DNA of 64,000 nt from an uncultured Pelagibacteraceae bacterium (lineage in GTDB: Bacteria; Pseudomonadota; Alphaproteobacteria; Pelagibacterales; Pelagibacteraceae). The position numbers were made by a program, and so were the translations under genes. Shown here in pieces: positions 1-8,506 of this stretch. Within the stretch, counting starts at the first letter, position 1; every line of letters begins with the position of its first letter. Below the pieces are notes generated by a model that worked only from the letters and a program-made list of their open reading frames with translations, ran no database searches and had not been told where the DNA came from. The stretch spans positions 1 through 64,000 of the forward strand of contig CACLZL010000002.1 of assembly GCA_902611405.1 (NCBI GenBank). Reading direction: 5' to 3'.

Positions 1-1
1 T

Positions 2-214
2 AGGAAAATAGGATATAAAATTCTAAATAAAAAAAACATAGAAAATTATAAAAAGTCTGGAAAAATTTATGTTTCAAATATTGAAAAAATAATTGAAACT
101 ATTTTATCTATTTTTGACTTAATTAAGTTATCACTTATAAGTAAAAACGATGATAATATTAAACATGATCATGATTTAATTAATGAAGAAATAAATTTAA
201 ATGAAAGAATTTGA
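2..214 (+). CDS. crtB: Phytoene synthase, C-terminal fragment (gene cut by window start)
   Basis: An open frame enters from the left edge and stops at TGA 212-214, giving the last 70 residues of a protein. The visible part begins RKIGYKIL, then has KIYVSNIEKI and an aliphatic helix. This resembles the end of squalene/phytoene synthases, where an (I)GRK..L segment is followed by a (R/K)xYVS..EK helix. Such enzymes condense two geranylgeranyl diphosphates to phytoene, the first committed carotenoid step. The catalytic Asp-rich motifs lie outside the window, so the call rests on the tail plus context: it overlaps the lycopene cyclase start by 14 nt, as expected in a carotenoid operon. The last 25 residues are polar and probably lineage-specific. 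Confidence 0.6.
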   Translation, partial: RKIGYKILNKKNIENYKKSGKIYVSNIEKIIETILSIFDLIKLSLISKNDDNIKHDHDLINEEINLNERI

Positions 215-1265
215 TTACATAATTATAGGTGGAGGTTGCGCAGGTCTTTCATTAGCATATGAACTAGAAATTAATGATAAATTAAAAAATAAAACTTTAG
301 CGATCATTGAAACAAGAGAAAATTATAAAAGAGATAAAACTTGGTCTTTTTGGAGGATTTTTTCTCACAACTTTGATGATTGTGTAAAAAAAAGTTGGAA
401 TAATTTTTCAATAAACACAAGCAATGAAACTAAATATATAGATTGCCAATCTACACCATACCAAACGATTGATAGTGGCTTATTTTATGAAAAAATACTT
501 TCAAAACTTGATTCAAATAAAAATATTATTTTTTTTAAAAGTATAGATCAAATAGATAAATCTAATTCAATTGTATTTAATAGTGTTCCTAATTTTGAAA
601 AAAGACAGAATGAGTTATGGCAACATTTTTGTGGTGTAGAGATAGAAACTCGAAAAGATTTTTTTGATGAAGAGATATTTAATTTAATGGATTTTAAATG
701 TGATCAAAGAAATAGAGTGCATTTTTTTTACACTCTGCCCTTTACAAGAAAGACAGCACTTGTTGAAACTACTTGGATATCAGAACTGAATAATAGTTCC
801 CTTAATGATTATGAAGAACAAATTGATGACTACCTGTGTAATCATTTAAACCTAAGACAATGTAAAATACATTTTAAAGAACAAGGAGCCATTCCTCTAT
901 TTAGACAAAAAAATGTAAATAAATTAAATGAAATTTACATAGGCTCAGCAGGAGGCATGACTAGATTAAGTACGGGTTATACTTTCCTAAACATTCAAGA
1001 GCAGAGCAGATATATTAGAGAAAATATAGAAAATATAAAAAATGTTAAACTATTTAAAATTAGTTCAAAATATGATTTTTTAGATAAAATCTTATTAAGA
1101 GTTCTTAAAAATAACCCTAACGAAATGGAAAATATATTTATCAAAGTTTTTAATTCAAAACCTAAAACAGCTATCAATTTTTTATCTAATAAAAGCAATT
1201 TTTTTGAAGATTTAGAAGTAATTTTAAAAATGCCAAAGTGGAAATTTCTAAAAGAATTAATTTAA
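201..1265 (+). CDS. crtY: Lycopene beta-cyclase
   Basis: This 354-residue FAD/NAD(P)-type enzyme should cyclise both ends of lycopene to beta-carotene at the membrane. The N-terminus has the dinucleotide-binding motif IIGGGCAGLSLA (about residues 7-18). An ETTWISELNN segment near 190 and the motif IGSAGGMTRLSTGY near 246-259 are characteristic of CrtY-type cyclases. Length fits the bacterial CrtY family, about 380 residues. The ATG at 201 overlaps the upstream crtB-like stop, and the stop lies 1 nt before blh, so the three genes are probably translationally coupled. In proteorhodopsin-bearing marine bacteria this enzyme makes the beta-carotene that is cleaved to retinal. Confidence 0.9.
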   Translation: MKEFDYIIIGGGCAGLSLAYELEINDKLKNKTLAIIETRENYKRDKTWSFWRIFSHNFDDCVKKSWNNFSINTSNETKYIDCQSTPYQTIDSGLFYEKILSKLDSNKNIIFFKSIDQIDKSNSIVFNSVPNFEKRQNELWQHFCGVEIETRKDFFDEEIFNLMDFKCDQRNRVHFFYTLPFTRKTALVETTWISELNNSSLNDYEEQIDDYLCNHLNLRQCKIHFKEQGAIPLFRQKNVNKLNEIYIGSAGGMTRLSTGYTFLNIQEQSRYIRENIENIKNVKLFKISSKYDFLDKILLRVLKNNPNEMENIFIKVFNSKPKTAINFLSNKSNFFEDLEVILKMPKWKFLKELI

Positions 1266-1266
1266 T

Positions 1267-2202
1267 ATGAGTAATAAAGTAAAAAAAATAAATCTAAATC
1301 ATTCATTTATTTTTTTCTTTGTTGTAAACATTTTTTGTATTTTGCTTTTTAAGTTTAATAATTTAAATATATCACCAATTTTGTGTTTACTTTTAATTTT
1401 AATTATAGGTGTTTCCCATGGTTCTTTAGATCATATTAAAGGAAAAAGACTGCTTAGATTATTTAATTTAAAATCAACTTACATATTCTATGTTACTTAT
1501 ATTTTAATTTCAGTAACAATCGTTGTAACATGGATACTATTACCATCTATAACTTTAATTCTTTTTTTAACAATTGCCTCTTATCACTTTGGTAAAGAAG
1601 ATACACAATTTTTGATTAATGATAGATCCTATTTTACCCAAATGCTTTATTTTTTTAAAGGATTTTTAATTATTCTTGCTCCTTTGTATTTCCATTTTCA
1701 AGAAACAATAGCGATTTTCAAGTTATTATTAATCGATAATGAGGTATTTTATTCAAGTTTAAATTTTATTGAGACAAATAACGTAATTCAAATAGGAATA
1801 ATCTGCAGTACCCTATCAAGTATTTTTCTTTTCTTGAAAAATTTTGAAATCAAGAAATTTGTAGTTTTTTTAGATTATTTTTCAATTTTAATATTAAATT
1901 ATTATTTATCTCCACTAATAGCTTTTACTGTTTATTTCTGTTTTTTACACTCTATAAGACATTCCATTTCACTGGCTATTGATCTTGATCCAAATAGTAT
2001 AGTTAATGGATTTATATTGTTTGTTAAAAAAGCTTTGAATTTAACAATTCTGACAGCTGTTTTTTCTTTTATTGCCCTGTATCTGCTTAATAATTCACAG
2101 AATTTGGATAGTGCAATTTTAAAAATAATATTTATAGGTTTGGCGTCTTTAACCTTTCCTCATATATTGCTGGAATATTTTTTAGAAAAAAATGAAAAAT
2201 AA
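1267..2202 (+). CDS. blh: Beta-carotene 15,15'-dioxygenase, Brp/Blh family
   Basis: This 311-residue integral membrane protein should cleave beta-carotene to two retinals, the chromophore of proteorhodopsin. The family's iron-ligand histidines are visible: GVSHGSLDH (H51, H56), ASYHFGKED (H107) and LHSIRHS (H228, H232). Between them lie about seven or eight hydrophobic helices. It starts 1 nt after crtY and its last 11 nt overlap ispH. No rhodopsin gene lies in the window, so its opsin partner must be elsewhere in the genome; that it serves one is inference. Confidence 0.9.
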   Translation: MSNKVKKINLNHSFIFFFVVNIFCILLFKFNNLNISPILCLLLILIIGVSHGSLDHIKGKRLLRLFNLKSTYIFYVTYILISVTIVVTWILLPSITLILFLTIASYHFGKEDTQFLINDRSYFTQMLYFFKGFLIILAPLYFHFQETIAIFKLLLIDNEVFYSSLNFIETNNVIQIGIICSTLSSIFLFLKNFEIKKFVVFLDYFSILILNYYLSPLIAFTVYFCFLHSIRHSISLAIDLDPNSIVNGFILFVKKALNLTILTAVFSFIALYLLNNSQNLDSAILKIIFIGLASLTFPHILLEYFLEKNEK

Positions 2203-3136
2203 AGAATTAAAAATTTTATTATCTGCACCTCGTGGATTTTGTGCTGGAGTAGAAAGAGCAATTGAAATAGTAGAAAAATCATTACAAAAGTTTGGTGCTC
2301 CAGTTTATGTACGTCATGAAATTGTACACAACAAACACGTTGTGGATGATTTAAAAAATAAAGGAGCAATTTTTGTTGAAGAGTTAGATGAAATAAAAGA
2401 TAAATCACGACCAGTAATTTTTTCTGCTCATGGTGTACCAAAAAAAATACCTGAAGATGCAAAAAATTATAAAATGACCTATGTTGATGCAACGTGTCCA
2501 CTGGTATCTAAAGTTCATAGAGAAGCCGAAAATTTAAATAAAGCTGGTTTTCACATACTTTTAATTGGTCACAAAAACCACCCTGAGGTAATAGGAACTA
2601 TGGGTCAATTAACTGAAGGTTCAATAGATTTAATTCAAAGCGAAGAAGATGCTAGAAAATATCAAAATAATGAAGCTAAAAAAATAGCTTATATTACACA
2701 GACTACTTTGTCAGTTGATGATACAAAAGAAATAATCAAAATTTTAAAAAATAAATTTCCAGATATAAAAGAGCCAATGAAAGAAGATATTTGTTATGCA
2801 ACTACTAACCGCCAAATGGCAGTAAAAAATATTGCAAAGAATTGTGATATGTTTTTTGTTATTGGAAGCAGAAACTCTTCAAATTCGGTTAGGCTAGTTG
2901 AAGTAGCAAAAAAATCAGGCTGCGAAAATTCGCAACTTATTCACTCAGAAAGCTCAATACCATATGATAAAATAGAAAATTGTAATACGATAGGTATATC
3001 ATCTGGAGCATCTGCACCAGAAATATTGGTTGAAAATTTTATTAATGATTTAAAAAATAAATTTTCTATAAGTATCGATGAGGTTGAAATAATTAAAGAA
3101 AATGTAGTATTTAAAGTTCCTAACAAATTAAATTAA
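2192..3136 (+). CDS. ispH: 4-hydroxy-3-methylbut-2-enyl diphosphate reductase (IspH/LytB)
   Basis: This is the last enzyme of the MEP isoprenoid pathway. It reduces HMBPP to IPP and DMAPP with a [4Fe-4S] cluster. The three cluster cysteines are present in the expected settings: RGFCAGV (C17), ATCPLV (C102) and DICYATTNRQ (C201). The substrate-binding TQTTLSVDD segment (about 169-177) and the SxN motif region SRNSSNS follow. The length of 314 residues is normal. The start overlaps the blh stop by 11 nt, which places the supply of IPP/DMAPP precursors directly behind carotenoid and retinal genes. Downstream it is 3 nt from thrB. Confidence 0.96.
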   Translation: MKNKELKILLSAPRGFCAGVERAIEIVEKSLQKFGAPVYVRHEIVHNKHVVDDLKNKGAIFVEELDEIKDKSRPVIFSAHGVPKKIPEDAKNYKMTYVDATCPLVSKVHREAENLNKAGFHILLIGHKNHPEVIGTMGQLTEGSIDLIQSEEDARKYQNNEAKKIAYITQTTLSVDDTKEIIKILKNKFPDIKEPMKEDICYATTNRQMAVKNIAKNCDMFFVIGSRNSSNSVRLVEVAKKSGCENSQLIHSESSIPYDKIENCNTIGISSGASAPEILVENFINDLKNKFSISIDEVEIIKENVVFKVPNKLN

Positions 3137-3139
3137 AAA

Positions 3140-4105
3140 ATGGCTGTTTATACTAAAATAAATAAAACGGAAATTAATATTATTAATAAAAATTTTAATA
3201 TTGAAAAAATAATAAGTTTTAAAGGTATTAAGCAAGGAATCGAAAATACAAACTATCTTCTAAAATCAAAAAAGAGAAAATATATTTTAACTCTTTTTGA
3301 AAGAAGAGTTCTACAAGATGAGATACCTTTTTTTATGAAATTAATGGATAATTTGAATAGTTCAAAGATTAATTGTCCCAAACCACTTAAAACTAAAAAT
3401 AATAAATATCTTATTAAATTAAAAAATAAAACTGCATGTATTGTATCATTCTTAGATGGTAAGGATAAAAAAATATTAAATGCAAATGATTGTTATGCAA
3501 TTGGCAAAACGATTGCTCGAGTGCATGTGATCACAAAAAAAATGAAACTAAATAGAAAAAATTCAATGGGAATTAAAAATTTAAAGCCTTTGTTGGAAAG
3601 TATCAAATTTAAGTCAAAAAAGTTTTCAAATTTAAAAATATTCTTAAAAAATAACTTAAAAGATATTAAAAAAAAATGGCCTAAGCAATTACCCAAAGGT
3701 ATTATTCATGGTGATTTATTTATAGATAATATTTTCTTCAAAAAAAAGAAAATTTCTGGAATTATTGATTTCTACTTTGCTGCTAATGATTATTTTATGT
3801 ATGAAATTGCTATATGTATCAATGCTCTTTGTTTTGATCAGAAAAGGCGAAAATTCAAAATGAATAACAAAAAAATTAAAAATTTATTCAAAGGGTACGA
3901 GAGTGTAAAAAAAATTTCATTAAAAGAAAAAAAATCTATAAATATTTTGTGTAGAGGAGCTGCATTAAGGTATTTATTAACTAGACTATATGATTATTCA
4001 AATACGCCAAGAACAGCATTGATTAAAATTAAAGATCCTAATGAGTATTATCAAAAATTACTTTCACATAACAATTTAAATTCATTTAGAGATTATTTAA
4101 ATTAA
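3140..4105 (+). CDS. thrB: Homoserine kinase, ThrB (APH-fold family)
   Basis: A 321-residue kinase of the aminoglycoside-phosphotransferase fold, the form of ThrB found in proteobacteria; it is not the GHMP type. It phosphorylates homoserine on the way to threonine. The catalytic loop HGDLFIDNIFF (about residues 191-201) supplies the Asp and Asn. GIIDFYFA (about 208-215) provides the metal-binding Asp. The N-terminal ENTNYLL segment fits the nucleotide-binding lobe. It is very Lys-rich, as expected for an AT-rich genome. It sits between ispH and rnhA, sharing one base with the rnhA start; ispH-thrB-rnhA is a familiar alphaproteobacterial order. Threonine synthase lies 0.9 kb away on the other strand. 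Confidence 0.9.
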   Translation: MAVYTKINKTEINIINKNFNIEKIISFKGIKQGIENTNYLLKSKKRKYILTLFERRVLQDEIPFFMKLMDNLNSSKINCPKPLKTKNNKYLIKLKNKTACIVSFLDGKDKKILNANDCYAIGKTIARVHVITKKMKLNRKNSMGIKNLKPLLESIKFKSKKFSNLKIFLKNNLKDIKKKWPKQLPKGIIHGDLFIDNIFFKKKKISGIIDFYFAANDYFMYEIAICINALCFDQKRRKFKMNNKKIKNLFKGYESVKKISLKEKKSINILCRGAALRYLLTRLYDYSNTPRTALIKIKDPNEYYQKLLSHNNLNSFRDYLN

Positions 4106-4530
4106 TGATTACAATTTACACAGATGGTTCTTGTTTAACAAACCCAGGAAACGGTGGATGGGCTGCAATTATAAATGATGGAAAAGAAATAAGAAAAATT
4201 AGTGGTAACGAAAAAAATACAACAAATAATAGAATGGAGTTACTAGCTCCGATTAATGCTTTAAAGAATATCAAACCTGGTGTTGAAATAAAAATATATA
4301 CAGACTCCCAATATGTAAAAAATGGAATAACTGAATGGATTAATACTTGGATGGGTAATAACTGGAAAACTTCAAAAAAAGAGGATGTTAAAAATAAAGA
4401 TTTGTGGATTGATCTATATAATTTAAATAAATCACTTAATATTAAGTGGAATTGGGTTAAAGCTCATGACGGAAACCCTTTAAATGAAGAAGTGGACTTA
4501 TTAGCTAAAAAAGCAGCAAATTTAGATTAA
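4105..4530 (+). CDS. rnhA: Ribonuclease HI
   Basis: A 141-residue RNase H that degrades the RNA strand of RNA-DNA hybrids. All catalytic acidic residues are recognisable: D7 in YTDGSC, E45 in NNRMEL, D67 in IYTDSQY and D131 near NEEVD. The conserved histidine H121 (VKAHDG) is also present, as is the basic handle region around GNNWKTSKK. Length is close to the E. coli enzyme (155). The start codon shares one base with the thrB stop. The 3' end overlaps the convergent peroxiredoxin gene by 9 nt, so there is no room for a conventional terminator between the two operons. Confidence 0.96.
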   Translation: MITIYTDGSCLTNPGNGGWAAIINDGKEIRKISGNEKNTTNNRMELLAPINALKNIKPGVEIKIYTDSQYVKNGITEWINTWMGNNWKTSKKEDVKNKDLWIDLYNLNKSLNIKWNWVKAHDGNPLNEEVDLLAKKAANLD

Positions 4531-5010
4531 TTTTAAAAAATTTTGAGCTGCTGAAATTTCACAAGTAGCAGTATCTTCCTCTGCTTTTATTTTCTTTACA
4601 ACATTGTCATCAATTAACATTGTATATCTTGCTGACCTCATGCCTTGACCACGATCGTGTCTATTTATATCTGCTCCAATTGATTTAGTAAATTCACAAT
4701 ATGGATCTGCAGCCATAAATATTTTATCTTCAACTTTTTGACTTTCGCCCCATGCTTTCATCACATTTGGATCATTAACTGAAACACAAATAATTTTTGT
4801 AACGCCTTTATTCTTTGCTTCCTCGTAATTATTAACATACCCTGGCAGATGTTTTGCGGAACAAACTTTTGTAAATGCTCCAGGAACACCGATCACAATT
4901 GTTTTATGATTTCTAAAAACTTCTGCTGTACTTATTTTTTTGGCTACTCCGCTTGAGTCTAAATAATAAAATTCTGAATTTGGAAGTTGTTCCCCTTCTT
5001 TAATCTTCAT
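4522..5010 (-). CDS. Peroxiredoxin, Prx5/AhpC-TSA family
   Basis: A 162-residue thiol peroxidase expected to reduce hydrogen peroxide and alkyl hydroperoxides. The active-site signature PxxxTxxC is present as PGAFTKVC (P43, T47, C50), followed by HLPGY, typical of the Prx5 subfamily. Further cysteines occur in DPYCEFTKS and near the C-terminus (TATCEIS); either could be a resolving cysteine, but this cannot be decided from sequence alone. It is the last gene of the minus-strand cox-thrC operon, overlapping thrC by 4 nt. Removing peroxide beside terminal-oxidase genes is plausible, but a functional link is only inferred from position. Confidence 0.9.
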   Translation of the reverse strand: MKIKEGEQLPNSEFYYLDSSGVAKKISTAEVFRNHKTIVIGVPGAFTKVCSAKHLPGYVNNYEEAKNKGVTKIICVSVNDPNVMKAWGESQKVEDKIFMAADPYCEFTKSIGADINRHDRGQGMRSARYTMLIDDNVVKKIKAEEDTATCEISAAQNFLKLI

Positions 5011-6389
5011 TTTGTTTTACCTATAATGTAGTTTTTAATTTTTTCTAAATTATTTTCGACTATATCATAATCTTCTTTTTCATTCAAAATAAACTCGAGT
5101 TCTTTTGGTAAATCAGATTTTAAATTTATAGCTTTGGAAACAGCATCAGGAAATTTACATGGGTGTGCAGTTGCTAGCACAATATTATTTCCTTTTAGGT
5201 TGTGTTTCTCGAAAGCACCATATCCAATAGCTGTGTGTGGATCTAAAATTACAGAAAATTTTTCATGCACCTTTTTAATAACATCTAAAGTCTCATCCTC
5301 GCTCATTCTAGCTGATAAAAAATTTTCTCTAATTTTATTTAATTTATCCTCACTAATTAAATATTTTCCATTCTCTTTAATATTTTTCATATCTAATGAA
5401 GTCTGTTTATCATCCTCATTATTAAGATCGAATATAAGTCTCTCAAAATTACTAGCTATTTGAATATCCATACTAGGAGAAATAGTTTCTGAAACCTTTT
5501 CCGCCTCATAACTACCTTTGGATATTGCTCTATGTAAAATGTCGTTTTGATTAGTTGCAACAATTAATTTATTTATAGGCAAGCCCATTTTTTTGGCTAA
5601 ATATCCAGCATAAACATCTCCGAAATTTCCTGTTGGTACTGAAAAATTTGTTGGTTCATCTGTATTTTCAACTAATAAATAACTATAAAAATAATAAACG
5701 CTTTGAGCAATAATCCTTGCCCAATTAATAGAATTTACCCCTGACATTTTGATATCATTTGAAAACTGCTTATCTGCAAACATAGATTTAACTAGGTTCT
5801 GGCAATCATCAAAATTTCCATTTATAGCTACATTAAATACATTTTCATATTTACCTGTTGTCATTAATTTTCTTTGCACTGGTGAAACACGATTATCTGG
5901 ATGAAGCACAAAAATATTAACATTTTTTTTTCCTTTAATTGCATCAATCGCTGCAGCACCAGTATCTCCAGATGTGGCAACAACAATATTAATTTTTTGA
6001 TTTTCATTGTTTAGGTAATATTCGTAAAAGTTACCTAAAAGCTGCATGGCAACGTCTTTAAAAGCTAGAGTAGGGCCATGAAATAATTCTAATACTGTTT
6101 TGTCTTCAAGCTTTATGAAATCTACAACGTTATCTTTTCTAAATGTAGAGTAAGATTTATCAATAATTTTACTCAATTCAGCTTCAGGCATAAAATTACC
6201 AATAAATGGATAAACAATTTTTTTAGCTAACTCTGAATAACTAAGTTGTTTTAAATCTCTAATTTCATTTTCACCATATTTCACTAATGTTTCTGGAATA
6301 AATAAGCCTCCATCGTCGGCAAGACCTTTAATGAAAACGTCTTTAAATTCAAAGGTTTTTGATGTGTCTCTTGTACTTACGTATCTCAT
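5007..6389 (-). CDS. thrC: Threonine synthase
   Basis: A 460-residue PLP enzyme that converts O-phosphohomoserine to threonine. The PLP lysine is K111 in GPTLAFKD. The phosphate/PLP loop is ATSGDTGAAA. The N-terminal MRYVSTRD segment is typical of the long proteobacterial ThrC class. Downstream motifs VPTGNFGD and TAHPCKFPDAV are also class features. It lies between SURF1 (no gap beyond the adjacent base) and the peroxiredoxin (4 nt overlap), so it is probably translated from the tail of the cytochrome oxidase transcript. Its pathway neighbour thrB is nearby but on the opposite strand. Confidence 0.95.
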   Translation of the reverse strand: MRYVSTRDTSKTFEFKDVFIKGLADDGGLFIPETLVKYGENEIRDLKQLSYSELAKKIVYPFIGNFMPEAELSKIIDKSYSTFRKDNVVDFIKLEDKTVLELFHGPTLAFKDVAMQLLGNFYEYYLNNENQKINIVVATSGDTGAAAIDAIKGKKNVNIFVLHPDNRVSPVQRKLMTTGKYENVFNVAINGNFDDCQNLVKSMFADKQFSNDIKMSGVNSINWARIIAQSVYYFYSYLLVENTDEPTNFSVPTGNFGDVYAGYLAKKMGLPINKLIVATNQNDILHRAISKGSYEAEKVSETISPSMDIQIASNFERLIFDLNNEDDKQTSLDMKNIKENGKYLISEDKLNKIRENFLSARMSEDETLDVIKKVHEKFSVILDPHTAIGYGAFEKHNLKGNNIVLATAHPCKFPDAVSKAINLKSDLPKELEFILNEKEDYDIVENNLEKIKNYIIGKTK

Positions 6390-7043
6390 TTAATAATTTT
6401 TTTTCTTAAAATATAAATATATTAAAAGGATTGAAATCGCCATAGAAAACCAGGTAATTGCATACTTCTTGTGATTATTTGAAATTTTAGCAGTAATCAC
6501 TCTTGGTTTTGGAATTTTATATTCACCGTTTAAATAAATGACATAATCTGAAAAATTTCTACCTGTAAATTTTAAAATATCTTCTCTATTCAAAGTAAAC
6601 CAATAATTTTTTTCAATATCATTTTCAGGCTTAAATGAACTTGGTTTAGTTTGTAGCATAAGAGTGCCAACTATTTGATTTTGATCAACTAAATTTATTT
6701 CAGGAAGACCTTTTTTTTCGAAAGGTATCCAGCCCCTATTCACTAAATAATTTTCATCACCAATTTTTATTGGATTAACAACTTCAAATCCAGGTTTACC
6801 CAAATCATTTAAATTATATAAGTAAATTTGTTTATCAAAATCAATTTCTCCACTTGTCTTTATTCTAAGATAGTTTTTTTTTTCAATATTTGATAGTTCT
6901 ACAGGTTTGTTTTTTAAAGAATTTTCTATTTGCTCAATTAATTCTAATTTCCAATTTAATCTATAAATCTGCCAAAACCCTAGTGAGAGAAGAGTTAAAA
7001 TAATAAAATAAACAAATACTGAAAATAGAAATTTATTCTTCAA
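6390..7043 (-). CDS. SURF1-family cytochrome oxidase assembly protein
   Basis: A 217-residue protein with the SURF1 layout: an N-terminal transmembrane helix (about residues 7-25) ending GFWQIYRLNWK, a periplasmic domain, and a second helix near the C-terminus (about 194-211). Family signs are the WQ..R..WK segment after the first helix, LVNRGWIPF (about 108-116) and ENDIEKNYWF. SURF1/Shy1 proteins help insert haem a into subunit I of aa3 oxidases. It sits directly after cox3 (9 nt gap) and before thrC, which is the usual alphaproteobacterial context. Confidence 0.88.
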   Translation of the reverse strand: MKNKFLFSVFVYFIILTLLSLGFWQIYRLNWKLELIEQIENSLKNKPVELSNIEKKNYLRIKTSGEIDFDKQIYLYNLNDLGKPGFEVVNPIKIGDENYLVNRGWIPFEKKGLPEINLVDQNQIVGTLMLQTKPSSFKPENDIEKNYWFTLNREDILKFTGRNFSDYVIYLNGEYKIPKPRVITAKISNNHKKYAITWFSMAISILLIYLYFKKKNY

Positions 7044-7052
7044 GGATTAATA

Positions 7053-7841
7053 TTAACTTCCCCAAATATATATTGCAGCAAATAAGAATAGCCACACTAC
7101 ATCAACAAAATGCCAGTACCATGCAGCCGCTTCAAATCCAAAATGATGATCCTTTGTGAAATGACCAAGTCTTCCTCTCCACAAACATACGGCTAAAAAT
7201 ATTGTTCCAATAATAACGTGGAAACCGTGAAAGCCTGTCGCCATATAAAATACTGCTCCATAAATATGGCCCGAGTACGTGAAAGTAGCATGATGGTATT
7301 CATATGCTTGTAATAACGTAAAAAAGAAACCTAGAATTACAGTTAAAGTTAACCCTTGTATAAATCCTTTTCTATCATCCTCTAATAAAGAGTGATGAGC
7401 CCAAGTAACAGTTGTTCCTGATAGTAATAAAACTAAAGTATTTATCAAAGGAATGTCCCATGGATCAAATGTTTCAATATCTTTTGGTGGCCATACATTT
7501 CCAACGAATTCATTTGGAAATAAACTTATATCAAAGTAAGCCCAGAACCATGCAACAAAGAACATTACCTCCGAAGCGATAAATAAAGTCATTCCATATC
7601 TATGATGAATTTGAACAACAGGAGTGTGGTGACCTTGATGTTCAGCTTCGATTACTACATCTCTAAACCACATATATGCACCATAAATTAATAAAGCTAA
7701 ACCAAGATACATTCCCCATGAAATACCGTTATGCATATAAAAAATTGCACCTATAGCTAATACTAAGCATGCAAAAGATGTATAGATTGGCCAGGGACTT
7801 GGATCAACTAAGTGGTAATCGTGTTTTTTTTCTGCTGACAT
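7053..7841 (-). CDS. ctaE: Cytochrome c oxidase subunit III
   Basis: A 262-residue integral membrane protein with seven predicted helices. Hallmarks are the N-terminal HDYHLVDPSPWPIY, the phospholipid/proton-trap region RYGMTLFIASEVMFFVAWFWAYF (part of about residues 80-105), and the C-terminal HFVDVVWLFLF segment. Subunit III stabilises the catalytic core of aa3-type oxidases and helps proton uptake. It lies 9 nt after ctaG and 9 nt before the SURF1 gene in the minus-strand operon. Confidence 0.97.
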   Translation of the reverse strand: MSAEKKHDYHLVDPSPWPIYTSFACLVLAIGAIFYMHNGISWGMYLGLALLIYGAYMWFRDVVIEAEHQGHHTPVVQIHHRYGMTLFIASEVMFFVAWFWAYFDISLFPNEFVGNVWPPKDIETFDPWDIPLINTLVLLLSGTTVTWAHHSLLEDDRKGFIQGLTLTVILGFFFTLLQAYEYHHATFTYSGHIYGAVFYMATGFHGFHVIIGTIFLAVCLWRGRLGHFTKDHHFGFEAAAWYWHFVDVVWLFLFAAIYIWGS

Positions 7842-7850
7842 TTTTCGTGA

Positions 7851-8384
7851 TTATGATTGTTTATAGTAATCTGTCGAGAAAAAAGTGTACGACATAGTTA
7901 CATCTTGTAGATTTTTTGTAGTTGGATCGTTCACAAGGTCAGGGTCTAAATAGAAAGTCATTATGTAAGTTGCCTTCTCTCCTGCCTTCAACTCTTGTTT
8001 TTCAAAACAAAAACATCCTAATTTACTGTAATATTTGCCAAAACTTGCTGGTGAAACATTAAAACTAGCTACACCTTGAGTCGTTTCGTTTCCTAAATTC
8101 TCAACTTCAAATTCAATTCTGTTGACCTGGCCAACTTTCACATCAATAACGTTTGTTTTTGCTTTGAAATTCCAATCAAGATTGTTCACATTTGTATCAA
8201 ACCTCACACTTACAACCTTGTCTAACACTATTTTTGGAGCTTCTTTTGAAACCTGGGTTGTTCCTCCAAAACCAGTAACTCTACAGAACAAATCATACAA
8301 AGGCACTGCTGCAAAAGACAATCCTAACATAAGGATAAAAATCCCAGCTAAAAGTAAAGGAGTTAATGTTTTGCCTTTAATCAT
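7851..8384 (-). CDS. ctaG: Cytochrome c oxidase copper chaperone, CtaG/Cox11
   Basis: A 177-residue membrane-anchored protein that delivers copper to the CuB site of subunit I. It has one N-terminal helix (about residues 8-28) followed by FCRVTGFGG and a periplasmic immunoglobulin-like domain. The copper-binding CFCF motif is at C124/C126, and the conserved LDPDL...V..ITLSYTFF-like tail is present as DPDLVND and VTMSYTFF. The start codon overlaps by 3 nt the stop of the small gene upstream (8381-8506). The order ctaB / small ORF / ctaG / cox3 is the standard alphaproteobacterial cox order. Confidence 0.95.
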   Translation of the reverse strand: MIKGKTLTPLLLAGIFILMLGLSFAAVPLYDLFCRVTGFGGTTQVSKEAPKIVLDKVVSVRFDTNVNNLDWNFKAKTNVIDVKVGQVNRIEFEVENLGNETTQGVASFNVSPASFGKYYSKLGCFCFEKQELKAGEKATYIMTFYLDPDLVNDPTTKNLQDVTMSYTFFSTDYYKQS

Positions 8385-8506
8385 ATCTGTCTATCAAATA
8401 CTCCGACGTTGTATAAAGTAAAAATAAATAAAAATACCATAAATGCTAGAATTGCTATAGCTGTTATAATATTTTTTTTCTTTGTTTTTTTGTCAGGTGT
8501 TATCAT
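8381..8506 (-). CDS. Small single-helix membrane protein of the cox operon (CoxF-like position)
   Basis: A 41-residue open frame fills the gap between ctaB and ctaG. Its ATG (8504-8506) overlaps the ctaB stop as ATGA, and its TGA (8381-8383) overlaps the ctaG start, so the frame is coupled at both ends. It encodes a basic N-terminus (MITPDKKTKKKN), one hydrophobic helix (about residues 13-32), then LYNVGVFDRQI. Alphaproteobacterial cox operons often carry a short single-helix protein (called CoxF in some annotations) at exactly this place. Similarity to that family is judged by position and topology, not by alignment. A role in oxidase assembly is inference. It is too short for usual ORF cut-offs. 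Confidence 0.75.
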   Translation of the reverse strand: MITPDKKTKKKNIITAIAILAFMVFLFIFTLYNVGVFDRQI

